Origin: Novipirellula galeiformis
GTDB lineage: Bacteria; Planctomycetota; Planctomycetia; Pirellulales; Pirellulaceae
Reading direction: 5' to 3'
Assembly: GCF_007860095.1 (NCBI RefSeq)
Contig: NZ_SJPT01000001.1
Location: forward strand, 572,212-636,211
Length of the DNA: 64,000 nt
A program made the translations under genes and the position numbers. Below are positions 1 through 9,622 of the stretch, piece after piece (the first letter of the stretch is position 1; every line of letters starts with the position of its first letter). The notes beneath the pieces are model-generated. The model made no database searches. It saw only the letters and a list, made by a program, of their open reading frames with translations, and was not told the origin of the DNA.

Positions 1-1
1 C

Positions 2-2059
2 GCGGTGGCGCGGATCAAGAAAGAGTGCCCCGGTGCGAAGACTAGCGGTGGGGTGAGTAACATCAGCTTCAGCTTCCGTGGTAATGATCCGGTCCGCGAA
101 GCGATCCACAGTGCGTTCCTGTTTCACGCCATCAAGGCCGGCTTGGACATGGGGATCGTTAACGCCGGGCAATTAGAGGTTTATGAAGAGGTGCCCAAGG
201 CACTGTTGGAGCATGTCGAAGACGTGCTGCTGAATCGTCGTCCCGACGCCACCGACCGCATGCTCGAATTTGCCGAAACGGTTAAAGGTGGCGGCAAAAA
301 GAAATCGGGCGAAGATCTTGCTTGGCGAAACGAATCGATCGCCGAGCGGATGAAGCACGCGCTGATCAAAGGCATCGACAAGTACATTGTCGAAGACACC
401 GAAGCGGCTCGTCAGCACTTTGATAAATGCCTGCAAGTGATCGAAGGTCCGTTGATGGACGGTATGAAGGTCGTGGGCGATTTGTTTGGGGCGGGCAAAA
501 TGTTTTTGCCGCAAGTCGTCAAAAGTGCGCGAGTGATGAAAAAAGCGGTGGCCTATTTAGAACCGTTCATGGACGAAGAAAAGCGTCTTGCGGGGACTGA
601 GAACGACGCCGCGCGAGGCAAGTTCTTGATCGCCACGGTCAAAGGAGACGTGCACGATATCGGCAAAAACATCGTCGGCGTGGTGTTGCAATGCAATAAC
701 TACGAGGTCATCGATCTCGGCGTGATGGTGTCGGCCGAGAAGATCCTTGAAGAGGCCGTCAAGCAAAACGTTGACATGATCGGATTGAGCGGTTTGATCA
801 CTCCGAGCCTTGATGAAATGGCACACGTCGCACGCGAAATGAAGCGTGCCAAGATGACGATGCCCTTGTTGGTCGGCGGTGCGACGACTAGCGCGAAACA
901 TACCGCGGTGAAGATTTGTCCGGCCTATGACGGTCCGGTGATCCATGTGCTCGATGCAAGCCGCAGTGTGAATGTGGTCGAACGCTTGCTCAGTAAAGAG
1001 CATCGCGATGAATTCCTCGCCAACAATGCCGAGACGCAAAAGAAGTTGGTTGCGAGTTTTCGTGATCGTCAGCAAAAGCTTGTGCCGTATGCCGAAGCAC
1101 TCGAAAAACGATTCACGGTCGATTGGGCGACGACGCGAATTGACAAACCGTCGTTCACCGGGTTGCAAGTGTTAAAGGATTTTCCACTCGCGGAGATTCG
1201 GCCTTACATCGATTGGTCGCCGTTCTTCATGACCTGGGAACTGAAAGGCAAGTACCCCAAGATTTTTGACGATAAAGTGGTGGGAGCGGAAGCCAAAAAG
1301 ATTTACGACGACGCCAACGCATTGATCGATCGAGTGATTGCCGAGGGGTCACTCAAAGCCAACGCGGTGTATGGTTTTTGGCCTGCGGCTAGCACCGGCG
1401 AAGATGTGATTCTCTATACCGACGAATCTCGCACGACCGAGCTGACACGGTTGCATTTCTTGCGTCAGCAATGGGAGCGTAAAGGGCAATCGGATTATCG
1501 TTCGCTTGCCGATTACATCGCTCCGATCGAAAGCGGCCGCCAGGATTACATCGGGGGCTTTGCCGTGACCAGCGGGATTGGTGCGGAAGAGTTGGCGACA
1601 AAATTTCGCGAGGAACTGGATGATTACAACGCGATCATGGTGCAAGCGGTTGCCGATCGTTTTGCCGAAGCATTTGCCGAGTTGTTGCACGAGCGAGCTC
1701 GCCAAGATTGGGGCTTTGGTAATACCGAGGGGTTGTCCAAAGAGGACATGATCGACGAAAAGTATCGTGGGATTCGCCCGGCTGCGGGCTACCCAGCGTG
1801 TCCGGATCACACCGAAAAGCGAACGCTGTTCGATTTGCTGGACGCTGAGAAAAACGCGGGGGTGGAGCTGACGACGAGCTACGCGATGTTCCCCGGCGCG
1901 GCGGTCAGCGGATTGTACTTTGGGCACCCCGAGGCGCGTTACTTTACCGTCGAGCGGATGACGAAGGATCAAATCGAATCGTATGCCAAGCGAAAGGGGC
2001 AACCGCTCTCGGAAATCGAGCGTTGGCTTAGCCCGAACTTGGCTTACGAACCTGAGTAA
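2..2059 (+). CDS. metH: Cobalamin-dependent methionine synthase, C-terminal part (cut by window start)
   Basis: The frame is open from the first bases, so the gene begins upstream; about 685 C-terminal residues of a normally ~1200-residue enzyme are present. MetH transfers a methyl group from 5-methyltetrahydrofolate to homocysteine through cobalamin in the cytoplasm. The visible part starts at the end of the folate (pterin) domain ([17 protein letters not shown]), then a helical cap domain (roughly residues 100-190), then the B12-binding Rossmann domain with the cobalt-ligand motif [10 protein letters not shown] near residue 216, and a C-terminal AdoMet-dependent reactivation domain ([16 protein letters not shown], then [13 protein letters not shown]). 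The homocysteine-binding domain is not in the window, so whether it is in the same polypeptide cannot be judged. The stop lies 57 bases from the convergent nitroreductase gene. Confidence 0.97.
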   Translation, partial: AVARIKKECPGAKTSGGVSNISFSFRGNDPVREAIHSAFLFHAIKAGLDMGIVNAGQLEVYEEVPKALLEHVEDVLLNRRPDATDRMLEFAETVKGGGKKKSGEDLAWRNESIAERMKHALIKGIDKYIVEDTEAARQHFDKCLQVIEGPLMDGMKVVGDLFGAGKMFLPQVVKSARVMKKAVAYLEPFMDEEKRLAGTENDAARGKFLIATVKGDVHDIGKNIVGVVLQCNNYEVIDLGVMVSAEKILEEAVKQNVDMIGLSGLITPSLDEMAHVAREMKRAKMTMPLLVGGATTSAKHTAVKICPAYDGPVIHVLDASRSVNVVERLLSKEHRDEFLANNAETQKKLVASFRDRQQKLVPYAEALEKRFTVDWATTRIDKPSFTGLQVLKDFPLAEIRPYIDWSPFFMTWELKGKYPKIFDDKVVGAEAKKIYDDANALIDRVIAEGSLKANAVYGFWPAASTGEDVILYTDESRTTELTRLHFLRQQWERKGQSDYRSLADYIAPIESGRQDYIGGFAVTSGIGAEELATKFREELDDYNAIMVQAVADRFAEAFAELLHERARQDWGFGNTEGLSKEDMIDEKYRGIRPAAGYPACPDHTEKRTLFDLLDAEKNAGVELTTSYAMFPGAAVSGLYFGHPEARYFTVERMTKDQIESYAKRKGQPLSEIERWLSPNLAYEPE

Positions 2060-2116
2060 GGTGCGCTGATTAAATGTGGGATAGGCTTTGAGTCTGTCAT
2101 CGCATCCACAACTCGC

Positions 2117-2725
2117 TCAATCGCGAACCCAGCGCACTTTGTCCGCCATTGCCCCGCGAGAACTCTCCGGCCAATCGCCTTTGGGATAGCCTAGGTAAAA
2201 CAAACCAAGGGCTTGGTCGTTTTCTCCCAGACCGATAAAGTCGCGCATGGGGATGCTGGTGGCGACAAGGTTGGTCGACCAAAAGCCACCCAGCCCATGA
2301 GCCGTTGCGGTTAAGTGCATGTTTTGCACGGCGCAAGCGACGGCCAACAACTCGTCCAGCAGCGAGATCTTTTCGCTCGCTTGGCGTTTCATGCCAATCG
2401 CGATGACGACTGGAGCACCGATCGCATTCTCTCGCATCCCATCGTACTTCTTTTGCTTGAATGTTTCCTCGGTCGTCAAGCTCTTGTAGGTATCGGTCAT
2501 GAACTCGGCCAGTCGATTTCGCGCATCGCCGCTGAACACGGTGAAACGCCAAGGCTCGGTCATTCCATGCGTCGGTGCCCAATTCGCGTTTTCGAGCAGT
2601 TCGTAGACGATTTTCTCATCGACATCGCGATTGGAATACTGTGTCGGTTTGATCGTCCGTCGGTCACGAATCACTTGGCTAACAGAGAGCATGTCGGGTC
2701 GGTTCCGTAAAAAAACAGGTGTCAT
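2117..2725 (-). CDS. Nitroreductase family FMN oxidoreductase
   Basis: A 202-residue protein of the nitroreductase fold, which uses FMN and NAD(P)H to reduce nitro compounds, quinones or similar substrates; the real substrate cannot be told. The N-terminal RDRRTIKP segment is typical of the FMN phosphate-binding start, followed by ENANWAPTHGMTEPWRF, the usual substrate/FMN segment, and GLGGFWSTNLV with GLFYLGYPKG near the C-terminus. The length is normal for the family. An internal ATG at 2692 (MLSVSQVIRDRR) would give 191 residues and starts exactly where family members usually do; neither start has a convincing Shine-Dalgarno sequence. It is convergent with metH and stands alone. Confidence 0.9.
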   Translation of the reverse strand: MTPVFLRNRPDMLSVSQVIRDRRTIKPTQYSNRDVDEKIVYELLENANWAPTHGMTEPWRFTVFSGDARNRLAEFMTDTYKSLTTEETFKQKKYDGMRENAIGAPVVIAIGMKRQASEKISLLDELLAVACAVQNMHLTATAHGLGGFWSTNLVATSIPMRDFIGLGENDQALGLFYLGYPKGDWPESSRGAMADKVRWVRD

Positions 2726-2855
2726 TGAGCAAGTTACCGTTTTACCTGATTTGCAAAGCCGCGTTTAGCGAAGGTTCGATAGGTTCTCCCCGTGACGTGG
2801 CTACGCAAGGTGATGGAAATCCCGCTTCTGACGGTGAACGTGGCCCGCCCCCACT

Positions 2856-2924
2856 CCCGACCCGGCGCGTTAGCGAGGGACTACGCTGGTTGAGACTGGT
2901 CCCTCGCTGACGCTTCGGGTTGGG
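2856..2924. repeat. Intergenic long-stem palindrome (planctomycete-type dispersed repeat)
   Basis: Two 25-base arms (2856-2880 and 2900-2924) are inverted repeats matching at about 21 of 25 positions around a 19-base loop. The arms carry the core GCGTTAGCGAGGGA and its complement TCCCTCGCTGACGC. A fragment of the same core occurs at 22891-22910. From memory this core is dispersed widely in Rhodopirellula-like genomes, where its translation gives many spurious tiny frames containing RRVSEG or PKRQRGT. It lies between the divergent ends of the nitroreductase and esterase genes and has no U-tract, so it is not a classical terminator. Confidence 0.75.
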
Positions 2925-2988
2925 ATCAATAGCGGTAATACGCTTGCGGAGACACATCGAGTGACTGGCCAGTGATAATCACGGGGCC

Positions 2989-5049
2989 CTACTTTACCTT
3001 CCAAGCTTCGTCGAAGAATCCGGCCTCGACGACCTTGCCGGGCCATAGCGAGTCCGCAGGCGTGCGAATGTCGATGATTGCCCAATCGGGAAGCTTGGGG
3101 ACTTGGCGTGCATTGTTTAGATAGGCGTACTCGCGATACGTAAACCCACTGTTGACGACCACGTAACGATTTGGGTTTTTAGGATTCGGGTAAATCATCA
3201 CTGGTGCATGATGCTTAGCGTCAAAGCGATTGTCATCTTCCCCGGCCCTCAGGCTGCATTCGTCCTTGGACCAGGTGATGGGAAGTTCGTTGTGGATCGA
3301 ATTTAGGAACAAGTTGCTCGTGGGATCTCCGAACACAATCAGATGACTTGTCGCGATATCCTGGTCGCTAATTTCGGTATCCTTCTTGACGATCGCATCG
3401 CCGCGGAATTGACGTCGCCATTCACGCACGAGATGGTCCAGTTCGGATTTCGCCCACGCATCGGTCTCGGGGTGAAGTCCTTTGCCGCTGGGGGCGACGA
3501 TGATAAATCGATCCATGAACGCATCATCAATCGGGCCTTGCAATCCGTGTCGCTTTTGGACGTCAGTCGACGCGGGACGGGGACCGATTTTCCATTGATC
3601 GCCCACGCGATGAATTTGGCATCGCCATGATCGGTCGGATTCCGGACGCGGGCCCACCAGAATTTGTTGGTTCGTCGCCGTTTCGCTGCCATCGTTGGCG
3701 TTGGATTCAACGATCTCGATTTGCACCGGTTGGCGAAGATCAAACGGGGCGTCCCCTGCATCGAGGTCCATTTGGATCCCACGAACGCCGTCGACCGTCA
3801 AGCGAATCGCATTTTCGGAACCGGACATAGTGGCGCTGACGCTCGCCCGTTTCCAGTGCTCGGCCAGTTCATCGATGGTCAACCAAAACGAACGGTTGTA
3901 ACGCAGCGTATAGGTAGTGAAGTCGATTGACGTGGGCGCCCGGTCGCGTCCGTGGATGGCAAGGTTCGCAAGTTTGCTTTCGATCCTCTTCAGCGAATCG
4001 GGGTGGATGGCGTGCTTGGTTTGGGGGCCAATCAGGTGTGTTAGCTTCAGTCCTTGCTCGCCCATCGCTTGTTCCATGATGTCGGCGGCCTGTTTTTGAA
4101 TATCCAGTTCGCCGCTGTACGCGATGGTTGGCAAATTGAGCAGGTTTGCGGTGTACCCGGTACAGTCATACAGTTGCCACAGCTTTTTCTCGTACCAAGT
4201 TGGTGTCAGTGTTTCGCCCTGGAACGATTTCAAGAATTCAGGGGTCTCTGAGAAACCGGCGCCCGGCGTAGCGGCAAAAAATTGGCTGGGATAGTGGACG
4301 GCGAATTGCCAGCACCCTGCCCCGCCCATCGAGAATCCACGCATGCTGATGCGGTTTTCATCCATGCGATATTGCGACTTGGCGTGGGCCAGGGCTTCGA
4401 GCACATCGATTTCGCCGGCGAATTTAAACGCGTTGCTGTAGCGACCGTAGGGATGCACGACGAGTGTGTTGGCGGGCGAGATTTGTCCGACACGGTTCAT
4501 CCGTTCGTGAATGAAAAGCGACTCGGTCGACCGTTCGCCGCGTCCGTGTAACCAAATGTCGGTTCGATACTCGCTCGCTCCGCTGAATTCATACGTCTCG
4601 GGGACCACCACACCGTAGGGCTGGACGGTGTCGTCGATATGCGATCGAAATCCTCGGACGACCAAGCCGGTTTGCGTGGTCCAGGGAGCGTTGCCGTTTT
4701 TGAGTGCGTCGGCACGAGCGTGTCCTTCGGCTAGCACTTGGCGAGCTTTGCCAATGTCGTTTTTATGAAACAGTTCGCGGTGCGCAATCGCATCGCGGAT
4801 CGCACGCGAGAAAATCTCGACATCCGGAATCAGCGATTGCACTCGCAACTCTTTTGATTGGTGAAGCTGCTCGATTTTTGCATTTAGCTCTGTCAATCCG
4901 CCATCGAGTTCGTTTCGATCGGCCTCGCTAAGTTCAATTCCCACCGGGGGAACCGCACGGACGTTGTCGGCAACGTTATCGCGGGGGCCATCGGCCACAA
5001 CCGAGGTGATCAGTAGCAAGAGGGCCAAACAGGCGGAGGTGCATCGCAT
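2989..5049 (-). CDS. Secreted alpha/beta-hydrolase (esterase / prolyl-oligopeptidase-like)
   Basis: A 686-residue exported protein. Residues 1-19 form a signal peptide (hydrophobic ALLLLITSVVAD). After a helical N-terminal region comes an alpha/beta-hydrolase domain: WLHGRGE at 166-172 is a likely oxyanion segment, GFSMGG at 238-243 is the nucleophile elbow with Ser240, and TKHAIHPD around 345 may supply the histidine. This layout resembles the secreted PHB-depolymerase/feruloyl-esterase-like peptidases common in planctomycetes. The C-terminal ~300 residues contain a second region (IIVAPSGKG, then HLIVFGDPTSNLFL) that may be another alpha/beta unit. The substrate is unknown. The gene is monocistronic on the minus strand. 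Confidence 0.8.
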   Translation of the reverse strand: MRCTSACLALLLLITSVVADGPRDNVADNVRAVPPVGIELSEADRNELDGGLTELNAKIEQLHQSKELRVQSLIPDVEIFSRAIRDAIAHRELFHKNDIGKARQVLAEGHARADALKNGNAPWTTQTGLVVRGFRSHIDDTVQPYGVVVPETYEFSGASEYRTDIWLHGRGERSTESLFIHERMNRVGQISPANTLVVHPYGRYSNAFKFAGEIDVLEALAHAKSQYRMDENRISMRGFSMGGAGCWQFAVHYPSQFFAATPGAGFSETPEFLKSFQGETLTPTWYEKKLWQLYDCTGYTANLLNLPTIAYSGELDIQKQAADIMEQAMGEQGLKLTHLIGPQTKHAIHPDSLKRIESKLANLAIHGRDRAPTSIDFTTYTLRYNRSFWLTIDELAEHWKRASVSATMSGSENAIRLTVDGVRGIQMDLDAGDAPFDLRQPVQIEIVESNANDGSETATNQQILVGPRPESDRSWRCQIHRVGDQWKIGPRPASTDVQKRHGLQGPIDDAFMDRFIIVAPSGKGLHPETDAWAKSELDHLVREWRRQFRGDAIVKKDTEISDQDIATSHLIVFGDPTSNLFLNSIHNELPITWSKDECSLRAGEDDNRFDAKHHAPVMIYPNPKNPNRYVVVNSGFTYREYAYLNNARQVPKLPDWAIIDIRTPADSLWPGKVVEAGFFDEAWKVK

Positions 5050-5538
5050 TGGGGGCGGCCTTACGTTGGGGGGGCGGGGGCAGCGTGCTCAAACGCGAAG
5101 CGAGGCGAAATGAGTTCGTCGGTTCGAGCGGGTCGGTTCGAGCGGGTCGGGCGGCTGGTAAAGTAGATGGCATTGGGCTCGCGCTGTGCCGCTATCAAGG
5201 TTAGTGTCCTCACGCTGGCGTCGGGGGCGGCGCGTGAGGACCATTGTAATCCAATCAGGGTGGGGCCACGCAGCGGCCCTCCTTGTCGCGGTCGCACTGC
5301 AAATAATGGTGAACCTTTGGGGATGTCGCTGCGTCTAAACAGTCAATCCCCAGGCTCTTTTCCGCGCGGCATCGCTCCTTAGTGACGACCGCATTCCCCG
5401 ATTTTTCTGAAAATCGCAAGCGGTTTTGGTGCTTTTCAGCCCAATAAGATGCCTGACGAGCACTTTCTGTGTCGTAAGAGGCCGCCGGCCTCCACAGGTG
5501 GAGTGTTCGGAACCTATCAATCGGATATCTTTTCCTGA
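5050..5538. other. Gene-free intergenic region between divergent genes
   Basis: This 489-base stretch separates the esterase gene (minus) from rnr (plus) and should hold both promoters. It contains a G-run close to the esterase start and a 14-base tandem repeat. No frame shows a recognisable protein and no tRNA-like or riboswitch-like structure was seen. No promoter could be assigned confidently. Confidence 0.6.
5118..5154. repeat. 14-base tandem repeat, about 2.6 copies
   Basis: The unit GTCGGTTCGAGCGG is repeated exactly at 5118-5131 and 5132-5145 and then continues as a partial, imperfect copy. It lies upstream of the esterase gene. Confidence 0.8.
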
Positions 5539-7794
5539 ATGGATGTATCACCCGAATTAACCGACCAGCTGCTTCGTCATATCAGCTCGTCTTTGTACCG
5601 CCCCAGCAAACCCAAGAATATTGCCAAGGCACTGAAGCTGGATTCCGATGGCTATCGCGAACTTCGCCGGGTTGTCAAACAGCTCGTGCTCGAAGGCCGC
5701 GTGGTCTACGGATCGAATCACTTGGTGATTCCCGCGGGTGCCTTTGAAGGAGGCAGCGATTACGTTCGCGGCACCTTCCGTCGCGCGATGGGCGGTGGCT
5801 TTGGTTTCGTGCGCCCAGGCGAACATGATGACGAAAGCGAAATCGCGGAACATATCTTTGTACCGCCTGGTTCGACTCATGGCGCCCTCGAAGGCGACAT
5901 GGTCGAAGTCAAGCTGCAACCAAGTCGCAAGGGAGGCCAAGAAGGCGTCGTCGTCAAAGTACTTGAACGCGCTCGACGTCAATTCACAGGCACGTTTCGC
6001 ATGATCAACGGCCACCCCGCGGTGTTTCTCGATGGAACCCCTTACGATCAACCGGTGTCGATCGGCGATGTGCGTGGTTTACCGCTCAGCGACGACGACA
6101 AAGTCTTTGTCGAGATGGTTGAATATCCCGACGATGATGGCCATGGTGGCGAAGCCGTCCTGCTAGAGCGATTGGGCAGCAGCAGCAATCCGGCGATCGA
6201 TACGCTTACGATCATGCGGCAATACGCGCTGCCCGATGCGTTTCCCGAACGCGTGCTCGAAGAAGCACGCGCCCAAGCCGATGCCTTCAATGACGAAGAG
6301 GTGCCGGAAAACCGCAAGGATCTCACCAAGCTGTTGACGATCACGATCGACCCGTTCGATGCACGCGATTTTGATGATGCAATTTCGCTCCAACGCGAAG
6401 AGGGACGGTGGCGGTTGTGGGTTCACATCGCTGACGTCAGCAGCTTTATTCCGGCTGGCAGTGCGTTGGACGAGGAAGCCCGAAATCGAGCGACGAGCGT
6501 TTATTTGCCCGATCGCGTCGTGCCGATGATCCCTGAAATTATCAGCAACCACCTCGCCAGTCTTCAGCCCGATCGAATTCGTTTGGTGAAGACGGTCGAG
6601 ATCGAAATCCTTGACGATTTGACGGTCACCCATTCGGAAGTTCACAACGCAGCGATCCTAAGCGACAAGCGTTTGAACTATGAACAGGTCGACAAGTTTT
6701 TGGCCAACCCCGATTCCCATCGCGAGCCATGGGGGGATGCCGTTTGTGATCTGCTTTCTCAGATGCATACGTTGGCGATGAAGATGCGAAAGGCTCGCTT
6801 CAAAGGCGGATCCCTTTCGATGGATATGCCCGACGTCAAATTGAACTTTGATCGCTCGGGTAAAGTCCGAGGAGCCTATCTGGTTGAAAATACCGAGAGC
6901 CATCAAATCATTGAAGAGTTCATGTTGGCGGGCAACCAAGCCGTGGCAACCTGGCTCGATGATTTGGAATTGAACTTTTTGCACCGAATTCATGAGCCAC
7001 CTCAGCGGCGTAAGCTCCGCGATCTGTTGGCGTTTGTCCGCGATATCGGCTTGAACATTGATTCGCTAGAGAGTCGCTTTGAAATTCAAAGGGTGCTCGA
7101 CTTGGTCGCCGGGACGCCACTCGAACAAGCGGTGAATTTCTCGGTCTTGAAGTCGATGAACAAGGCGGTTTATGGGCCCCAGCGTGAAGGGCATTACGCG
7201 CTCGATATGGAGCATTATTGTCACTTCACCAGTCCGATTCGTCGTTATCCCGATTTGTCAGTCCATCGCTTGATCGAAAAACTGTTGGAAGGGAAAAAAA
7301 CACCCGACGAATCGTTTTCGGAATTGCTGCGTCTGGGGCATCACTGCAGCGACATGGAGCGAAACGCTCAACAGGCCGAACGCGATTTGATCGAGCTAAA
7401 GCTTTTGCACTTTTTGAAAAAGAAGGTGGGCGAGAAGCTCGAAGCGGTGGTCAGTCGCGTTTTCCCCGATGGGATTCACGCGCGTTGCATCAAGCTTCCC
7501 GTGGACGGTTTTTTGCCCGTCACATCGTTGCCCCGAGATCGTTACCGGTTTGAGCGACAGGGCCAACAATTGGTGGGCTTCCGAGAGGGGCATCGTTTTC
7601 GATTAGGGGATTTGTTAACGGTCCAAATTGCGAAAATTGATCTGCAAGAGCGGCAACTGTTCGTCGACTTGGTGAAAAATCATTCCTCGGAACACACGCC
7701 GGTCGTCTCCACGCGTGGGAAAAGTGACAAAATTAGGGCGGGAACGAAGCGGAAAAATCAGGCGCGGGAAAACAAGAAGCGGCGAAAGCGGTAG
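5539..7794 (+). CDS. rnr: Ribonuclease R (RNB family 3'-5' exoribonuclease)
   Basis: A 751-residue RNase R, which degrades structured RNA 3' to 5' in the cytoplasm. The domain order is typical: an N-terminal winged-helix segment (roughly 1-60), cold-shock domains (roughly 65-230; FRRAMGGGFGFVRPG), the RNB catalytic domain with the metal-binding motif DPFDARDFDDA around 272-282 and HFTSPIRRYPDLSVHRL around 560-576, an S1 domain (roughly 634-715), and a short lysine/arginine-rich tail ending KKRRKR that is usual for RNase R. The length is normal. The gene is divergent from the esterase gene and starts with ATG. Confidence 0.97.
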   Translation: MDVSPELTDQLLRHISSSLYRPSKPKNIAKALKLDSDGYRELRRVVKQLVLEGRVVYGSNHLVIPAGAFEGGSDYVRGTFRRAMGGGFGFVRPGEHDDESEIAEHIFVPPGSTHGALEGDMVEVKLQPSRKGGQEGVVVKVLERARRQFTGTFRMINGHPAVFLDGTPYDQPVSIGDVRGLPLSDDDKVFVEMVEYPDDDGHGGEAVLLERLGSSSNPAIDTLTIMRQYALPDAFPERVLEEARAQADAFNDEEVPENRKDLTKLLTITIDPFDARDFDDAISLQREEGRWRLWVHIADVSSFIPAGSALDEEARNRATSVYLPDRVVPMIPEIISNHLASLQPDRIRLVKTVEIEILDDLTVTHSEVHNAAILSDKRLNYEQVDKFLANPDSHREPWGDAVCDLLSQMHTLAMKMRKARFKGGSLSMDMPDVKLNFDRSGKVRGAYLVENTESHQIIEEFMLAGNQAVATWLDDLELNFLHRIHEPPQRRKLRDLLAFVRDIGLNIDSLESRFEIQRVLDLVAGTPLEQAVNFSVLKSMNKAVYGPQREGHYALDMEHYCHFTSPIRRYPDLSVHRLIEKLLEGKKTPDESFSELLRLGHHCSDMERNAQQAERDLIELKLLHFLKKKVGEKLEAVVSRVFPDGIHARCIKLPVDGFLPVTSLPRDRYRFERQGQQLVGFREGHRFRLGDLLTVQIAKIDLQERQLFVDLVKNHSSEHTPVVSTRGKSDKIRAGTKRKNQARENKKRRKR

Positions 7795-7993
7795 GCATTC
7801 CTCGGAGTGGGCTTTTCGATTGCTCGGTTATGGATAAACTGACGGCTGCTGGCCAATTCGGTTGCCGCACACCGATCATTAACATCACGGCCGATCCCGA
7901 ACGCAATCGCACGAACACTCGCGGTGACGGCGCCTCGCGGTTATTGCGTCTCGCTGAAACTCGATGGAGACTCCTGCTACAAGCGGACCTGCC

Positions 7994-9115
7994 ATGAATA
8001 CATCGCTTGCCACTACCCCGTTGGACGCATGGCACCGCTCTGCCGGTGCAAAAATGGTCCCCTTCGCGGGCTATGAGATGCCGATCCAGTATGCGTCGAT
8101 CGTCGGCGAACACCAAGCGTGCCGCACCTCTGCTGCGCTGTTTGACGTCTCACACATGGGACGCATTCGCTTTGACGGCGATGGCAGCGAACACTTGCTC
8201 GATCATCTGCTAACGCGTCGAGTTTCCGATTTGCCCGTGGGCGGCGTCCGCTACGGATTGATGTGTAACGCCGAAGGTGGCGTGTTGGATGATGTGTTAG
8301 TATCGCATTTGAAGACCCCGTCGGATCGACGATTTCATTTGTTGGTCGTTAACGCATCGAACCACCAGAAAATTATCGATTGGATCACTCCCCATCTGCC
8401 CGACTTTCCTACGGTCACGATGTCGGACCGTACCGAGTTGACCGCGATGATCGCAGTCCAAGGTCCCAAAGCGATCGACGTTTGCAAGAAATTATTCACG
8501 TTCGATCCAAGTCGCTTGAAGTATTACCAAGCCACGATTACCGATCAGTTTAAAAAACCGGTGATTGTCAGTCGCACGGGCTATACCGGCGAAGATGGTC
8601 TCGAATTGATTGTTCGCGCCGAAGAAGCCAACCGTGTCTGGGAGAATATTCTGCTCGCCGGACGCGACGAAGGCTTTACCGCGGTCGGATTAGGAGCTCG
8701 CGACACGTTGCGAATGGAAGCGGGGATGCCGCTCTATGGTCATGAGCTAAACGAGTCGATCGATCCGATCTCAGCCGGTTTATCGTTCGCATGTAATCTG
8801 CAGGATCGTACGTTCGTCGGTAGCGACGCGCTGCGAGCGATCAAAGCCGCAGGACCAAAGCAAGTTCGCGTGGGCATGATTCCCGAGGGGAAACGCCCGG
8901 CACGTGAAGGTTGTGATGTGCTCGATTTGGATGGCAACAAGATTGGCTGTGTCACCAGCGGCGGTCCGTCGCCGACGCTCGGGCACCCGATCGCGATGGC
9001 CTACGTCGCCACCCAACACGCAAACGACAAACAGTTTCAAATTGATATTCGAGGGAAGTCGGTTTTGGCAAACGCCACGCCGCTGCCCTTTTACAAACGT
9101 TCTAAGAAGGTTTGA
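7994..9115 (+). CDS. gcvT: Glycine cleavage system T protein (aminomethyltransferase)
   Basis: A 373-residue T protein, which takes the aminomethyl group from lipoyl-GcvH, releases ammonia and makes 5,10-methylene-tetrahydrofolate. Family marks include FAGYEMPIQY and LFDVSHMGRI near the N-terminus, SRTGYTGEDGLEL around residue 195, and GLGARDTLRMEAGMPLYGHEL. The ATG at 7994 is preferred because it gives the usual family length and N-terminus (TPLDAWHRSAGAKMVPFAGY); an upstream in-frame ATG at 7964 would add 10 residues. gcvH follows after 39 bases and a lipoate ligase after that, so the three probably form an operon. No glycine riboswitch was recognised in the upstream 170 bases. Confidence 0.96.
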   Translation: MNTSLATTPLDAWHRSAGAKMVPFAGYEMPIQYASIVGEHQACRTSAALFDVSHMGRIRFDGDGSEHLLDHLLTRRVSDLPVGGVRYGLMCNAEGGVLDDVLVSHLKTPSDRRFHLLVVNASNHQKIIDWITPHLPDFPTVTMSDRTELTAMIAVQGPKAIDVCKKLFTFDPSRLKYYQATITDQFKKPVIVSRTGYTGEDGLELIVRAEEANRVWENILLAGRDEGFTAVGLGARDTLRMEAGMPLYGHELNESIDPISAGLSFACNLQDRTFVGSDALRAIKAAGPKQVRVGMIPEGKRPAREGCDVLDLDGNKIGCVTSGGPSPTLGHPIAMAYVATQHANDKQFQIDIRGKSVLANATPLPFYKRSKKV

Positions 9116-9154
9116 TCGTCCCAAACTTTCGCTCGTCACTGAAGGAATTTACAC

Positions 9155-9556
9155 ATGCCCCGTGATCCAGAAAACTTGTTGTACGCCGAGTCGCACGAAT
9201 GGTGTGATGTGGTCGAAGAAGGTGGAGCAAAAATTGCAACCATCGGAATTTCCGCGTTTGCAATCGAGCAGCTCAACGACCTTGTTTACATGGACCTTCC
9301 CGAAGTTGGCAAAGCGGTCACCGCAGGGGAAGAGTTCGGTGAAGTGGAATCGGTCAAAGCGGTGAGTCCGTTGTACAGTCCGATCACGGGTGAAGTCGTC
9401 GAGGTTCATAGTGAGCTGCCCGACAACTTGGACCAACTCAACGATGATCCCTACGATTTCGGTTGGATTCTTAAGGTCAAGGTTAGTGACGACTCGAACT
9501 TGTCATCGCTGATGGACGCAGCGGCCTACAAGAAACAGTGTGCAGCGTCGGGTTAG
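9155..9556 (+). CDS. gcvH: Glycine cleavage system H protein (lipoyl carrier)
   Basis: A 133-residue lipoyl-domain protein that shuttles the aminomethyl intermediate between P, T and L proteins. The lipoylated lysine is Lys68 in the motif ESVKAVSPLYSPITGEV, and the N-terminal AESHEWCDVV segment matches the family. An AAGGA sequence upstream of the ATG is a good ribosome binding site. It lies between gcvT and a lipoate ligase that could modify it. Confidence 0.97.
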   Translation: MPRDPENLLYAESHEWCDVVEEGGAKIATIGISAFAIEQLNDLVYMDLPEVGKAVTAGEEFGEVESVKAVSPLYSPITGEVVEVHSELPDNLDQLNDDPYDFGWILKVKVSDDSNLSSLMDAAAYKKQCAASG

Positions 9557-9622
9557 TCAGGCAAACGCTTTCACGCCGCCGGCGGCAGGAAAACTAATTT
9601 TGAAGTGGGAGCCGTGACAGGC

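Noticed and set aside
557-1168. A 203-residue minus-strand frame within metH
   Set aside because: It lies opposite the B12-binding domain, whose motifs are clear on the plus strand.
2719-3085. Small frames containing RRVSEG / PKRQRGT-like words around 2742-3085
   Set aside because: They are translations of the intergenic palindrome at 2856-2924 rather than genes.
7795-7993. Glycine riboswitch before gcvT
   Set aside because: No paired aptamer core was recognised; the region shows only ordinary intergenic sequence to my reading.
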